Assembly: GCA_024276575.1 (NCBI GenBank)
Contig: JAJRWY010000044.1
Coordinates: 1 to 37,003 of the forward strand
DNA from: Candidatus Binatota bacterium
GTDB lineage: Bacteria > Desulfobacterota > Binatia > UBA1149 > CAITLU01
Reading direction: 5' to 3'
Length of the DNA: 37,003 nt
Every line of letters starts with the position of its first letter. Positions within the stretch are counted from its first letter, which is position 1. Shown piece after piece: positions 19,076-28,395 of the stretch. A program made the position numbers and the translations under genes. The notes beneath the pieces are model-generated. The model was not told the DNA's origin and ran no database searches. It saw nothing but the letters and a program-made list of their open reading frames with translations.

Positions 19076-19942
19076 CTACGCGCTCTGCTCGGCAATGATC
19101 AAATCGGCGATTCGCTCCGGCTTTTCCTGGGGAACGAAATGAGAAGTCCCGTCCACAGTGAGTAGACGTGCACCCGGCGTGGTCTCACAGGCAAGCCGTG
19201 CCCGCTCGACCGGAAAAGTTTCGCTGCGCTCGCCACGCACGAACAGCACCGGCACCGCCAGTTTCGCCAAATAGGGAAAAGCGTCGGTGGCAGAGGCTTG
19301 CTGGTAAACCTGGGCCTCGATACGGCCTGGGCACAATAGTTCGATCTCCCCGTCCGGGCGCTCGAAAGTCCCGTAGTTGACATAATCCCACAACGCCTCG
19401 TCCAGCCAGGTGTTGTAAGGGGCACGCTTTCGGAAAGAGTCGAAAAGCTCTTGGCGCGAACGCCAGACTAGGCGCCGGGTGCGGGTACGCTCGGCCATGG
19501 GGTTGGCGCCGGCCGCGCGTATCAATTCGGCCAACTCCGGGTCGAAGAGCACGGGATCGATGAGGACCAGGCGCCGGAAACGCCGTGGGTTGCGCGCCGA
19601 AGCCAGCGCGCAACTCGTGGCCCCCGCACTGTGGCCCACTCCAAGTACCTGCTCGATCCCGAGTTCATCCAGCAAAGCCTCGAGGTCGTGAGCGAAGTTC
19701 AACCACTCGTATTGCTTGTCGGGTTTGGAACTCAAACCGTGGCCGCGCTGATCATAGGTGAAAATCCTACTCGAGCAGCCCTTGCGGCGAAGCGCACGTA
19801 TAACCGCTCCCCATACCGCCCCGAGAAAACCGGTAGGATGGGCAAAAATGATGGCCTCGTCCCGTCCTCCCCAATCGCTCAGGTAGAGGCGAACGCCGTT
19901 AGCTTCTATCCAGCGGCCCTCAGGCCCGTGCGAAATCTCCAT
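19076..19942 (-). CDS. Alpha/beta hydrolase
   Basis: MEISHGPEGRWIEANGVRLYLSDWGGRDEAIIFAHPTGF...YDQRGHGLSSKP...GVGHSAGATSCALAS...DGTSHFVPQEKPERIADLI (GHSAG nucleophile elbow). Confidence 0.9.
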   Translation of the reverse strand: MEISHGPEGRWIEANGVRLYLSDWGGRDEAIIFAHPTGFLGAVWGAVIRALRRKGCSSRIFTYDQRGHGLSSKPDKQYEWLNFAHDLEALLDELGIEQVLGVGHSAGATSCALASARNPRRFRRLVLIDPVLFDPELAELIRAAGANPMAERTRTRRLVWRSRQELFDSFRKRAPYNTWLDEALWDYVNYGTFERPDGEIELLCPGRIEAQVYQQASATDAFPYLAKLAVPVLFVRGERSETFPVERARLACETTPGARLLTVDGTSHFVPQEKPERIADLIIAEQSA

Positions 19943-20533
19943 CGCGGCTCCGAAACGAGCCTTGTTCCACCACCACCGTTCGCACGCAAACGCCGGGCCG
20001 GGCATGTGCGGACATGTCGCTAGAACACGGATTCTCGCCAAGCGGGGAATACGGCGAGGAGTTCGCGCTGATAGGATCATGCCCTCGAGTTTTCTCTATG
20101 CCAGGCCACCACGAAGTTCCCCGCACCATTACTTGCCGAACTCCAGAATCTGTCTTCCGCGTTGCCATCGGGCGTAGCATCGGTGTTTGGCGAGCCCAGG
20201 ACACGAGGGCTCGAGGCCTGTGGTTCGAAGGTCCGAAGTGTCGGGTCAATCCCCATACGGCCGGTGAGCAGAGCTTCACTGAATCGGCAGGCACGGCTGA
20301 AGCGGAGCGTGTAGTCCCTCTTGGATACGGCACTAAAATTTCAGAGTGTACATATTGAGCATTGTCCGGCGTATGCACTGCAAGATAGCGGTGCAAGACA
20401 CTGCTCCGGCCTCTGAAACGGCCGATCCCTGAGACATAACAGGAGACATCCAATAGTACGTATCCCGGACGACGAATCGTTTCGCGCGTCCCTGATCCGG
20501 TGGACGACCCACAATCTGTAATGGCTAGGAAGG

Positions 20534-21052
20534 GTGTGGTATCGTCTCAAGGTGGCAGACCTTGAGACGATATTCCGCGCGCTCAATCAATCGGGAGCAC
20601 GGTATCTAGTGGTCGGAGGCGTAGCGGTGGTTATTCACGGCCATCCACGATTTACCGCCGATCTTGACCTAGCTGCCCAAATGGATCGCGAGAACCTGCA
20701 GCGGCTGATCGGAGCGTTAAGCGGCCTCGGTTACCGGCCGCGGGCTCCCGTTGATGCAAACGACTTTGTCGAAGAGAAAATTCGTGAAGGCTGGATCAGG
20801 GACAAAGGACTCGTCGTCTTCACGCTATGGAGTCCGCGGTTCCCTACTACCGAAATCGATTTGTTCGTCAAGGAGCCTTTTGATTTCGAAATCGCTTACG
20901 AGCGTGCACTGTGTGCCGATCTAGAAGGGATCCTAGTGACTGTTGCGAGCATTGCCGATCTCATTGCCCTCAAACGCGCGGCGGGAAGACCACGAGACCT
21001 AGAAGACATCGAGGCCCTCGAAGCAATAGAGGTCGCTCTCAATGACAAATAG
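20534..21052 (+). CDS. Nucleotidyltransferase-fold protein (AbiEii/DUF6036-like), candidate toxin-antitoxin component
   Basis: VADLETIFRALNQSGARYLVVGGVAVVIHGHPRFTADLDLAAQMDRENLQRLIGAL: GG-x9-12-DxD nucleotidyltransferase signature. Start may be GTG 20534 or GTG 20552. Confidence 0.75.
   Translation: MWYRLKVADLETIFRALNQSGARYLVVGGVAVVIHGHPRFTADLDLAAQMDRENLQRLIGALSGLGYRPRAPVDANDFVEEKIREGWIRDKGLVVFTLWSPRFPTTEIDLFVKEPFDFEIAYERALCADLEGILVTVASIADLIALKRAAGRPRDLEDIEALEAIEVALNDK
20540..20572. promoter_or_regulatory. Perfect 13-bp inverted repeat across the nucleotidyltransferase start
   Basis: tatcgtctcaagg TGGCAGA ccttgagacgata. The alternative GTG start (20552-20554) sits at the loop boundary. Confidence 0.6.
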
Positions 21053-21245
21053 TAACAAAGAGAGTTCTGCTTGGCACGAGCATGAGCAAAAGCAAATCCG
21101 GGCCTGGTTGCGTTTGTCTTATGCCGACAGACTTCGCTGGCTTGACCAATCCAAGGCCTTCGTCGCCAAGGCCACAGCAGCAGCCCGAGCGCGTAGTTCG
21201 GGATCTCCACAGCGGGACGAGTATATTGGACGTATCCGATTTTAG
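21042..21245 (+). CDS. Small protein (67 aa) translationally coupled to the nucleotidyltransferase
   Basis: MTNSNKESSAWHEHEQKQIRAWLRLSYADRLRWLDQSKAFVAKATAAARARSSGSPQRDEYIGRIRF. ATG overlaps the upstream CDS by 11 nt, same strand. Confidence 0.55.
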   Translation: MTNSNKESSAWHEHEQKQIRAWLRLSYADRLRWLDQSKAFVAKATAAARARSSGSPQRDEYIGRIRF

Positions 21246-21364
21246 TAGCAGTATTGGGGCCCTGATTTGGCCTCGCTTACGCCCTTGATGATCACCTTCG
21301 CGATGAACAAGGCCGAACCGGTTGAAACCGAGAGTCAGCCGGGAAGACAACTCGGGGGGACTTA

Positions 21365-21460
21365 GACCGTATGGAGCAATGAGGCGACCGGCTCCGTTTC
21401 GCGATATTGGGGATATTCAAAAAAAACCCCGGCCGTAAAGCCGGAATGTCCGCGGGTTGC
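21365..21460. repeat. Dispersed repeat module A, copy 1 (96 nt)
   Basis: gaccgtatggagcaatgag...gatattggggatattcaa...ccccggccgtaaagccggaatgtccgcgggttgc; about 91/96 identical by eye to 35374-35469. Contains ccggc-cgtaaa-gccgg hairpin. Followed by cattattcatgaaacctcg (21479-21497). Confidence 0.9.
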
Positions 21461-21582
21461 CCCAAGGGGCAGAGCCCGCATTATTCATGAAACCTCGACG
21501 CCTGTCCCGATAGCAGCACCAACCACAGCATGCCCGGGGCCGGGTATGTGCCACTACCGCCGTTTCACTGCAAGATGAAAAG

Positions 21583-22164
21583 ATGAAAGGCTTTGTAGCT
21601 ATGGCGGATTCCAGCCACGACAAAGCGCCGGTGATTTCCGTATATGGAAGCTCGGCCACGCACGAGCACGAAGAGGGCTACCGGCAGGCTCAACGGCTGG
21701 GTGCGAGCCTGGCCGCGGCGGGAGCCTGCGTGGCTTGTGGAGGTTACGCGGGGATAATGGAAGCGGTAAGCCGCGGAGCTGCTGAAGCCGGGGGCCATGT
21801 GATCGGCTATACGCTCGACAAGAAACTACTCCCCGGCCGCAGCGCGAACCGCTACCTCAGTGAAGAACGGCCTTGCGCCGGCCTTCACGAGCGCTTACGC
21901 CACCTCATCCACGACAGCGATGCGCTAGTGGCATTGAACGGCGGTATCGGGACCATCGCGGAAGTCTTTCTTGCGTGGAACGAGATCTATCTCGGGCTTA
22001 TCGAACCGCGCCCGCTCATCGTCGTCGGCCCGTGCTGGTCTGAAGCCTTGGATAGCCTAGTAGCGCTAATGGAATTGACCAGCGCACATGAGCGCGTGCT
22101 TACCCGCTGCGAAGGAGTCTCCGACACGATGGCCGAGCTTCGCACACGAGGAGTCTTGAAATGA
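21583..22164 (+). CDS. LOG/SLOG-family nucleotide-binding protein (TIGR00725-like)
   Basis: ISVYGSSATHEHEEGYRQAQRLGASLAAAGACVACGGYAGIMEAVSRGAAEAGG...NGGIGTIAEVFLAWNEI. Confidence 0.85.
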   Translation: MKGFVAMADSSHDKAPVISVYGSSATHEHEEGYRQAQRLGASLAAAGACVACGGYAGIMEAVSRGAAEAGGHVIGYTLDKKLLPGRSANRYLSEERPCAGLHERLRHLIHDSDALVALNGGIGTIAEVFLAWNEIYLGLIEPRPLIVVGPCWSEALDSLVALMELTSAHERVLTRCEGVSDTMAELRTRGVLK

Positions 22165-22961
22165 GCGCCCCCGAAAAGCTGGAAAATCTGGAGAACCTGT
22201 TCGGATTGAGAGACAAAGTCGCGGTCGTTACCGGGGCGTCGTCAGGACTGGGAGTGGAGTTTGCCGAAGCTTTGGCGGCGGCCGTAGCCTCGGTGGCGCT
22301 GCTGGCACGGCGCGAGCAGCAACTGGCGGACGTGGCAAAGAGGCTCGAAAGCGAACACGGTGTGCGTGCCCTTCCGCTCTGCGTCGATATCACCGACCGG
22401 GAAGCGCTCGAGCACGCCTTCGAGCAAATAAAGGGGCAACTCGGCGGCACCGACATACTGGTAAACAATGCCGGAGTCTCGCCCACCGGCCGTGCCGAGA
22501 AGCAATGGCCCGAAGCCTGGGACCAAGCCCTGGCACTCAATCTGAGCGCCGTGTTTCACTGCTGCATACTGGCCGCCGGACAGATGCGCGAGTCGGGCCG
22601 CGGAGGGCGCATAATCAACATCAGCTCCATCTTCGGCCGCCTGGGCAGTTCGTTGTTCCGGCTTGCCGCCTATACGGCGACCAAAGGCGGTGTGGAGAAC
22701 CTGACCCGGCAGTTGGCGGCGGAATGGGCGGCCGACGGGATTACCGTAAACGCCATCGCGCCCGCTTGGTTCGCCAGTGAGATGACGGCCGAGAGCCTGG
22801 AGAAAGGCGACATCCAAGAGAAGATGGCGGCGGGCAACCCCATGCACCGTATCGGCCGGCCGGGCGAACTCAAGACCGCCTGTCTTTTTCTTGCAGCCCC
22901 GGCATCGAGCTACATCACCGGAGCGGTCATCCCCGTAGACGGCGGCCACACTTGCTGGTAG
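22161..22961 (+). CDS. SDR-family oxidoreductase
   Basis: LRDKVAVVTGASSGLGVEFAEALAAAVASVALLARRE...VNNAGVSPTG...YTATKGGVENLTRQLA...GAVIPVDGGHTCW; ATGA overlap with the upstream LOG gene. Confidence 0.92.
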   Translation: MSAPEKLENLENLFGLRDKVAVVTGASSGLGVEFAEALAAAVASVALLARREQQLADVAKRLESEHGVRALPLCVDITDREALEHAFEQIKGQLGGTDILVNNAGVSPTGRAEKQWPEAWDQALALNLSAVFHCCILAAGQMRESGRGGRIINISSIFGRLGSSLFRLAAYTATKGGVENLTRQLAAEWAADGITVNAIAPAWFASEMTAESLEKGDIQEKMAAGNPMHRIGRPGELKTACLFLAAPASSYITGAVIPVDGGHTCW

Positions 22962-23122
22962 CGGTAGCTGCTCAGCCTTGCCAAGAGCCGACACGCGGCG
23001 GCTACGCCCGGCTCGCTAGCATGAAGCGCTCTGCTGCAAAGCCTGATCGCAGACCATCGCGGACTGTTCGCTACTCGCCGACTTACGGCGCAGGCTCCCA
23101 GGATGGGCTGAGCCATGTTTCG

Positions 23123-24499
23123 TCAGGCCCGAGCGCTACGCGGAACCGGCAAGAACAACAAAGCGAAAGCGGCCAGGGCATAGGCGCCGAGATGAAGTAG
23201 AAACGCGTCGTTGTAGCTTCCGCTCAGGTCGTAGATGCGGCCGGTGAGCACCGGGCCAATGGCGGCACCCAGAGTTCCCGCAATCATGATTACGCCGAGT
23301 ATCTTGGCGAACGATTTCAGTCCGAAGCACTCGCCGACCAGCAACGGGATCATCACCGCACCGCCGCCCAAGCCCAGTCCGTACAAAGCCACGAAGGCCG
23401 CGAGAAAACCCGGCGTCGGAACCTTCAACAGGCACAGGATGGCCGCAATATGCAAGGCCAGCGCCGCCATCAAGATGTTGCGCTTCCCGTAACGGTCGGC
23501 CAGGAAGCCGAAGGACACTCGTCCGAACACGCTTATGCCGATAGCCGCCCCCAGAGTCGACGCCGCGGTCTGCGCCGCCACTCCGGTGTCGCTCAAGAAA
23601 GCCACCAGATGGCCGATAATCGAGAGGTTGCCGAAAACCCAAAGCAGGTGCGCAGCACAGATCACCCAGAAAGCACGCATGACGAAGACCTGCTTTAGAT
23701 CCACCCCGGCTACCGCAACATCCGTGCCGGCCGCCGACGCCGAAACCGTATCGGCAGACTTCGCAGAGCTTGCGGCAACCGCAGCCGAGGGCTTCGCGGA
23801 GCTTGCCGCTGCCTCCCCCGCCGAAGAACTTACACCCGGAGTCGCGGCTAGCTCCGTATCCGTCGTCCCTTCGGTTCGCGCACCGGCTTCGCCATCGGGC
23901 AACAGCCCCATATCCGCCGGGCTGCTGCGAATCACCGCCAGGATGACACCGCTGACGAGAACCAACATAACCGCACCGAGTGTGGCGAAGGCAGCGCGCC
24001 ATCCCCAGGCCGAGATGAACACTCCGGCCAAAGGCGCCATGAACAGTCCACCAAAGCCGATCCCGGTAAGCGCAGCGCCCATGGCCATGCCGCGCTTCTT
24101 GTCGAACCAAGTCGAGATGAGAGTCTGGTTGGGAACCCAAGCCGTGCAGGTAAGTCCCAAAGCAGCGAGCCCGTTGAGCACGTAGAGCTGCCACAACGAC
24201 TCTATGAAGGATAGCATGATGAAGGCCGAACCCATGGCGACGGCCCCGCAAACCATGACCTTGCGAGTTCCGAAACGGTCGATCCAAACGCCAACCAGAG
24301 GCGAAGACAGTCCGCTGATCAATGCCGCCACGGAAGATCCGGTAGCAATGGCGGCGCGACTCCAACCGAAATGCTCCTGCAATGGGACCAGGAACACCGG
24401 AGGGCAATAGAGGCCGAGCCCTACAGAGAGCAGCAGGATTACGAACGAGGCGGCAGTGATCCACCAACCGTAGAAAATCTTTGAACCGGACTCAGTCAT
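23123..24499 (-). CDS. MFS transporter (oxalate/formate or monocarboxylate-like) with low-complexity central loop
   Basis: FYGWWITAASFVILLLSVGLGLYCPPVFLVPLQEHFGWSRAAIATGSSVAALISGLSSPLVGVWIDRFGTRKVM; 12-TM pattern; Ala/Ser-rich insert SSAGEAAASSAKPSAAVAASSAKSADTVSASAAG between halves. Confidence 0.88.
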   Translation of the reverse strand: MTESGSKIFYGWWITAASFVILLLSVGLGLYCPPVFLVPLQEHFGWSRAAIATGSSVAALISGLSSPLVGVWIDRFGTRKVMVCGAVAMGSAFIMLSFIESLWQLYVLNGLAALGLTCTAWVPNQTLISTWFDKKRGMAMGAALTGIGFGGLFMAPLAGVFISAWGWRAAFATLGAVMLVLVSGVILAVIRSSPADMGLLPDGEAGARTEGTTDTELAATPGVSSSAGEAAASSAKPSAAVAASSAKSADTVSASAAGTDVAVAGVDLKQVFVMRAFWVICAAHLLWVFGNLSIIGHLVAFLSDTGVAAQTAASTLGAAIGISVFGRVSFGFLADRYGKRNILMAALALHIAAILCLLKVPTPGFLAAFVALYGLGLGGGAVMIPLLVGECFGLKSFAKILGVIMIAGTLGAAIGPVLTGRIYDLSGSYNDAFLLHLGAYALAAFALLFLPVPRSARA

Positions 24500-24518
24500 G
24501 CCGGACCTCCAGCGCGCA

Positions 24519-25676
24519 TCATGCGTGTGAGGGGCCGCACAGCAATAAACGGAACTCGCCCGGCAAGTTCAGATAGCCGGCTTCGAGGCCGGCACGCTCG
24601 CCCGATCCCCAGTATATGTCCGCGCGAGCCGGACCTTTTATCGCAGCGCCCGCGTCATGGCTAAAAGCGAAACTCTCGAGTGGTGTCCAGGATGCGACCC
24701 GCCCTTGCCCGTCAAGCACGGGACGGCGCGTTCTGATGTGGATGAGTATCCCGGGTGGAACAAATTCCTTGTCGGTGGCCAGGGAACGCCCCGCCACCAG
24801 CGGTATGCCCAAAGACCCCAGCGGGCCCTGGCCGTCAGCGACTTTCAGTTCTCTAAAGAAAATATAACGGGGGTTGCGAAACATTATTGCGTCACGAGTC
24901 TCAGGGTGGCTCCTGAGATAGGCGCGAATGCCCTGGGAAGAGCCCTGGCCGGGGCCGACGATGGCGTTGTCGATCATGTAACGCCCGATACTGTTGTAGG
25001 GAAGCTCATTGGAGCCGGCAAAACCCACACGTACGGTGCTGCCGTCACGCATCTCGAGACGGCCCGAACCCTGCACATGCAGGAAGTACAGCGCCACCGG
25101 ATCGTCCACCCAGGCCAACTCCAGACCTTTGCCGGCAAGCACGCCTTCGCCGTCGATTTGTTCGCGAGTCGGATACGGCACCTCTCCGCGTTCATCGGAG
25201 CTGCCCGCCACCACGGCCAGCGTCAAAAGGTCGGGTAAAGCGTAGATGGGATAGCGAAAGCGTTGGTCGCGAAGGCGGCTAGCTGCCAACACGGGCTCGT
25301 AGTAAGCCGTAAAATGGGCTTTCTCTGTGGCCGTATAGGACTCGCATGAGCGCGAAAGCAACGCCGCAGCCTCGCCGGGCCCGGCCCTTTCCAACAATGC
25401 CGCTATATACTCAGCGCTGTCCGCAAGTTCACGGCGCCCGATGCTGCGCGAGCCGATTCGATAGCGGAGCTGATCCTTTCCAGAGTCGCGAAAATATTGG
25501 CGAGTGAGCCGCGCCGCCTCGAGCAGGCTGGCCTGGTCGAGGTCGTCGATCAGCACGGCGTGGGGAGCGCTTCGATAGGGGGAAGACAGCATCGGACGCA
25601 TCACGAAACGGCCGCCGGCACAGCCGGCCAACACGAGTCCCGCCGCCAGCAACAACGCTGGGGATCTCATCCTCAT
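24519..25676 (-). CDS. mltA: Membrane-bound lytic murein transglycosylase A (lipoprotein)
   Basis: Lipobox MRMRSPALLLAAGLVLAGC; FTAYYEPVLAASRLRDQRFRYPIYALP, PTREQIDGEGVLAGKGLELAWVDDPVALYFLHVQGSGRLEM, VGFAGSNELPYNSIGRYMID. Confidence 0.92.
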   Translation of the reverse strand: MRMRSPALLLAAGLVLAGCAGGRFVMRPMLSSPYRSAPHAVLIDDLDQASLLEAARLTRQYFRDSGKDQLRYRIGSRSIGRRELADSAEYIAALLERAGPGEAAALLSRSCESYTATEKAHFTAYYEPVLAASRLRDQRFRYPIYALPDLLTLAVVAGSSDERGEVPYPTREQIDGEGVLAGKGLELAWVDDPVALYFLHVQGSGRLEMRDGSTVRVGFAGSNELPYNSIGRYMIDNAIVGPGQGSSQGIRAYLRSHPETRDAIMFRNPRYIFFRELKVADGQGPLGSLGIPLVAGRSLATDKEFVPPGILIHIRTRRPVLDGQGRVASWTPLESFAFSHDAGAAIKGPARADIYWGSGERAGLEAGYLNLPGEFRLLLCGPSHA

Positions 25677-25712
25677 GCCTGCGCCTCGCAGCGCCGGTGC
25701 CGGCACGTACAG

Positions 25713-26873
25713 CTAATGCGACTGTGCATATACCTGGTCGGCGGCATCCAATGCTGCGCTGGGGCCGGCGTCGAGTTCAGCAGACAGCGCGAGCAACAGC
25801 CGGCGGACATTGGTTTCGCGACTCGACTCGCCCATCAAGCCGATACGCCAGACTTTTCCCGCCAGGGGGCCGAGGCCGGGGCCGATCTCTATGCCATGGT
25901 CGAACAGCAGACGGCGGCGAATGACGGCTTCGTCGAGTCCCTCCGGAAGCTTGACGCTGTTTAGCATCCACAAACGATGGCCCTCGCGAGCAGCAGGCTC
26001 CAGGCCCAAGCGGGAGAGTCCGGCCATGAGCGCACGGTGGTTACGCTCATGACGCGCGAATCGCGCAGTCAAGCCTTCCTCCTCGATCAAACGCAGTGCT
26101 TCGGCCAACGCATAGATCATCGATACCGGCGCGGTGTGATGGTAAACGCGGTCGCTCCCGAAATAGTTGGCGATAAGACTCAGGTCGAGATACCAGCTAC
26201 GCACTTTACTACGGCGCGAGTCCAGCGCTTCCATCGCCCGCTCGTTGAAAGTGACGGGGGACAAGCCCGGCGGGCAGCTCAGGCATTTCTGCGTCCCGCT
26301 ATAGGCCACATCGATCCCGTTGGCGTCCACATCGACCGGACATCCTGCGAGCGAGGTCACCGTATCGGCCAGCATCAAGGCCCCGGCGTCGTGTGCTACG
26401 CCCGATATGCCGGCAAGCGGTTGCCAAGCACCGGTGGAAGTTTCGGCATGCACGACCGCTACGAGTTTCGGCTTGCCGCAAGAGGCCAGGGCCTTCGCAA
26501 CGTCCCCGTCTTCTATGACCTCCCCCCACTCGGCATCGACCGCCACGACCTTGGCGCCCAAGCGCGAAGCGACTTCGCACATACGCGTGCCGAAAACGCC
26601 GTTGCGGCCGATCACCACTTCATCGCCATCTTCGATCAAGTTGGCGAAACAGGCCTCCATACCCGCCGAGCCCGTTCCCGATATGGGGATGGTCATCGCA
26701 TTGCCGGTCCCGAACAAAGCTCGGAGGCTGTCTTGAACATCGTCGAGCAAACCGAGGAAATAAGGATCGAGATGCCCGACCAGGGGCGTAGACATCGCCG
26801 CGAGCACGCGTGGATGCACCATCGAAGGTCCGGGACCCAACAACAAGCGGGAGGGAGGAGCAATACAGTTCAT
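25713..26873 (-). CDS. Class V aminotransferase (alanine--glyoxylate / serine--pyruvate type)
   Basis: LLLGPGPSMVHPRVLAAMSTPLVGHLDPYF...PISGTGSAGMEACFANLIEDGDEVVIGRNGVFG...YSGTQKCLSCPPGLSPVTF (PLP lysine). Confidence 0.93.
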   Translation of the reverse strand: MNCIAPPSRLLLGPGPSMVHPRVLAAMSTPLVGHLDPYFLGLLDDVQDSLRALFGTGNAMTIPISGTGSAGMEACFANLIEDGDEVVIGRNGVFGTRMCEVASRLGAKVVAVDAEWGEVIEDGDVAKALASCGKPKLVAVVHAETSTGAWQPLAGISGVAHDAGALMLADTVTSLAGCPVDVDANGIDVAYSGTQKCLSCPPGLSPVTFNERAMEALDSRRSKVRSWYLDLSLIANYFGSDRVYHHTAPVSMIYALAEALRLIEEEGLTARFARHERNHRALMAGLSRLGLEPAAREGHRLWMLNSVKLPEGLDEAVIRRRLLFDHGIEIGPGLGPLAGKVWRIGLMGESSRETNVRRLLLALSAELDAGPSAALDAADQVYAQSH

Positions 26874-27033
26874 GCCTATAACCTAGCCTCGCGAAAAACA
26901 GCCTGCACCGCCGGGCTGCACCTAGGCCACCACCGAGCGTCCCAGTCGGCTCCGGGGGAAGCTAGTCTGAAAGGCCTGCGAAGTACATTTGCCGCGCCGG
27001 GACCGATACACCGCCGGCGTGGCAGCCGAAACT

Positions 27034-28120
27034 TCAGGCGCCGGCTTTGGCGTCCCTAAGGGCCTGCTTGAACGCAGCATGGTCCAGCGGCGGAGCCGGG
27101 TAGCCCGGCTTCGCCACCATCGATATACCATCCGTAGGGCAACAGGTGGCGCAAACGCCGCAACCGAAACACCTGTCTCTATCGAGTTCCGGCACATCCT
27201 CCTCGCCCATTTCCAGCGCTTCGGCCGGACAACTGTCAACGCACTCCTCACAGGCCGTACACTCATCGGGATCGATCTTGGGCTCGAAACCCGAGTTCAA
27301 GGCAAGCCCGGGTCGATCTTGAGCAAGCGCGGTTTTGATGATCACACAATGGTCCGCGCAGCAGTTACAGATGAACTCGATGTTCTGGCGATTAACGCTG
27401 CAGTGCACCAAGCCTTCTTCTTCGCAGTCCTTCAGGATTCGCAACGCTTCATCTTTGGAGATTTCACGGCCCATGCCGTGGTCGATGACAAAACGCGCGC
27501 CCTGCCCCAGTTGCATGCACACTTCGTTGGGTTTCCCACAGGTATCCGCAGGATCGATGAGTTGAGCCTCGTGCCGGCAGTAGCAAGTCGAAACCGCGAT
27601 CGGATCCGAATCGCGAACGTAGGCCACGACCTGGTCATAGGTATGAACCGTATTGCCGGTATCGACCTTCTCGTTGACGGTTATGACCCGGGCACCCGGG
27701 AACCTTATCTTGACCACGCCGCGCCGGGCATCGACTGCGTCTTTATAACTGCCGATCAACCTGGCCAGCTTGCGGTCCCTGTCGCTGTCACCGCCACGCA
27801 TGAACTGGAACTCGAAGATCCCGGGGACCAGCGGAGGCAACGCATACACCGACTCTCCGGAACTGCCCGCACATATGCAGAGCCCCTTATCCGCCATGGC
27901 CTCGAGCAAGGATTCTACTTCGCCGAGTTCCCCACCAAGAGCTTCGGCTAGTTGAGCAGCGCTAAACAAGCCCTTGGGCATGGCCGCCGCCGCGCGCGCC
28001 TCATCACGAGTGAACAGTTCTTCGGCCATGGCGTAGAACTCAGGTATATCCATGCCTGAATACACTCCGCCTTGCCTCGAAAACCTTTCCATCAAGGCCG
28101 TATAAATCTGGTCCGCCACT
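27034..28120 (-). CDS. Multi-cysteine 4Fe-4S protein with N-terminal winged-helix-like region and C-terminal 2x[4Fe-4S] ferredoxin
   Basis: GTG start at 28120 (VADQIYTALMERF). STCYCRHEAQL...FICNCCADHCVIIKTAL and CTACEECVDSCPAEALEMGEEDVPELDRDRCFGCGVCATCCP. Confidence 0.82.
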
Positions 28121-28130
28121 GTTATTCCCT

Positions 28131-28153
28131 CTAGAATTCCCTCTAGCGGCCCG
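28131..28153 (-). repeat. Short direct repeat attccctctag(a) x2 upstream of the Fe-S gene
   Basis: ...gttattccctctagaattccctctagcggc; on the minus strand this duplicates a Shine-Dalgarno-like AGAGGGA just before the GTG start at 28120. Ends approximate. Confidence 0.5.
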
Positions 28154-28198
28154 TCGACCCGCGGCCGGCGTGGCACACTCAACGTGTCCCGACGATAC

Positions 28199-28243
28199 AG
28201 CGAACGAAGCTTGCGACAACGCGAACGCCAAGTATCGTTCGCT
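28199..28243. promoter_or_regulatory. Imperfect 15-nt inverted repeat between divergent Fe-S and tesB genes
   Basis: agcgaacgaagcttg (28199-28213) and caagtatcgttcgct (28229-28243): 13/15 complementary, 15-nt spacer. Confidence 0.45.
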
Positions 28244-28395
28244 ACCACTGCCCATAGCATGCTGGGCGACGCGGGCTAATGAAAGCTCCCGGCCGCTGCC
28301 AAGCCGCCATAGCATACCGCGCCATACGCCACCCCCACCGCAGCTTCGCACTTGCCTGCTGCCTTGGTGTCGCCTGGGTACGGCTGCTAGCCTTG

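Noticed and set aside
19920-20453. 177-aa minus-strand ORF overlapping the hydrolase start
   Set aside because: No recognisable motif, overlaps the true 5' end of the alpha/beta hydrolase, low-quality composition.
23700-23900. Ala/Ser-rich segment of the MFS transporter considered as an inserted domain
   Set aside because: Low-complexity inter-half cytoplasmic loop, a common expansion in GC-rich MFS genes.
25977-27059. 360-aa plus-strand ORF
   Set aside because: Antisense to the class V aminotransferase; composition typical of a GC-rich shadow ORF.
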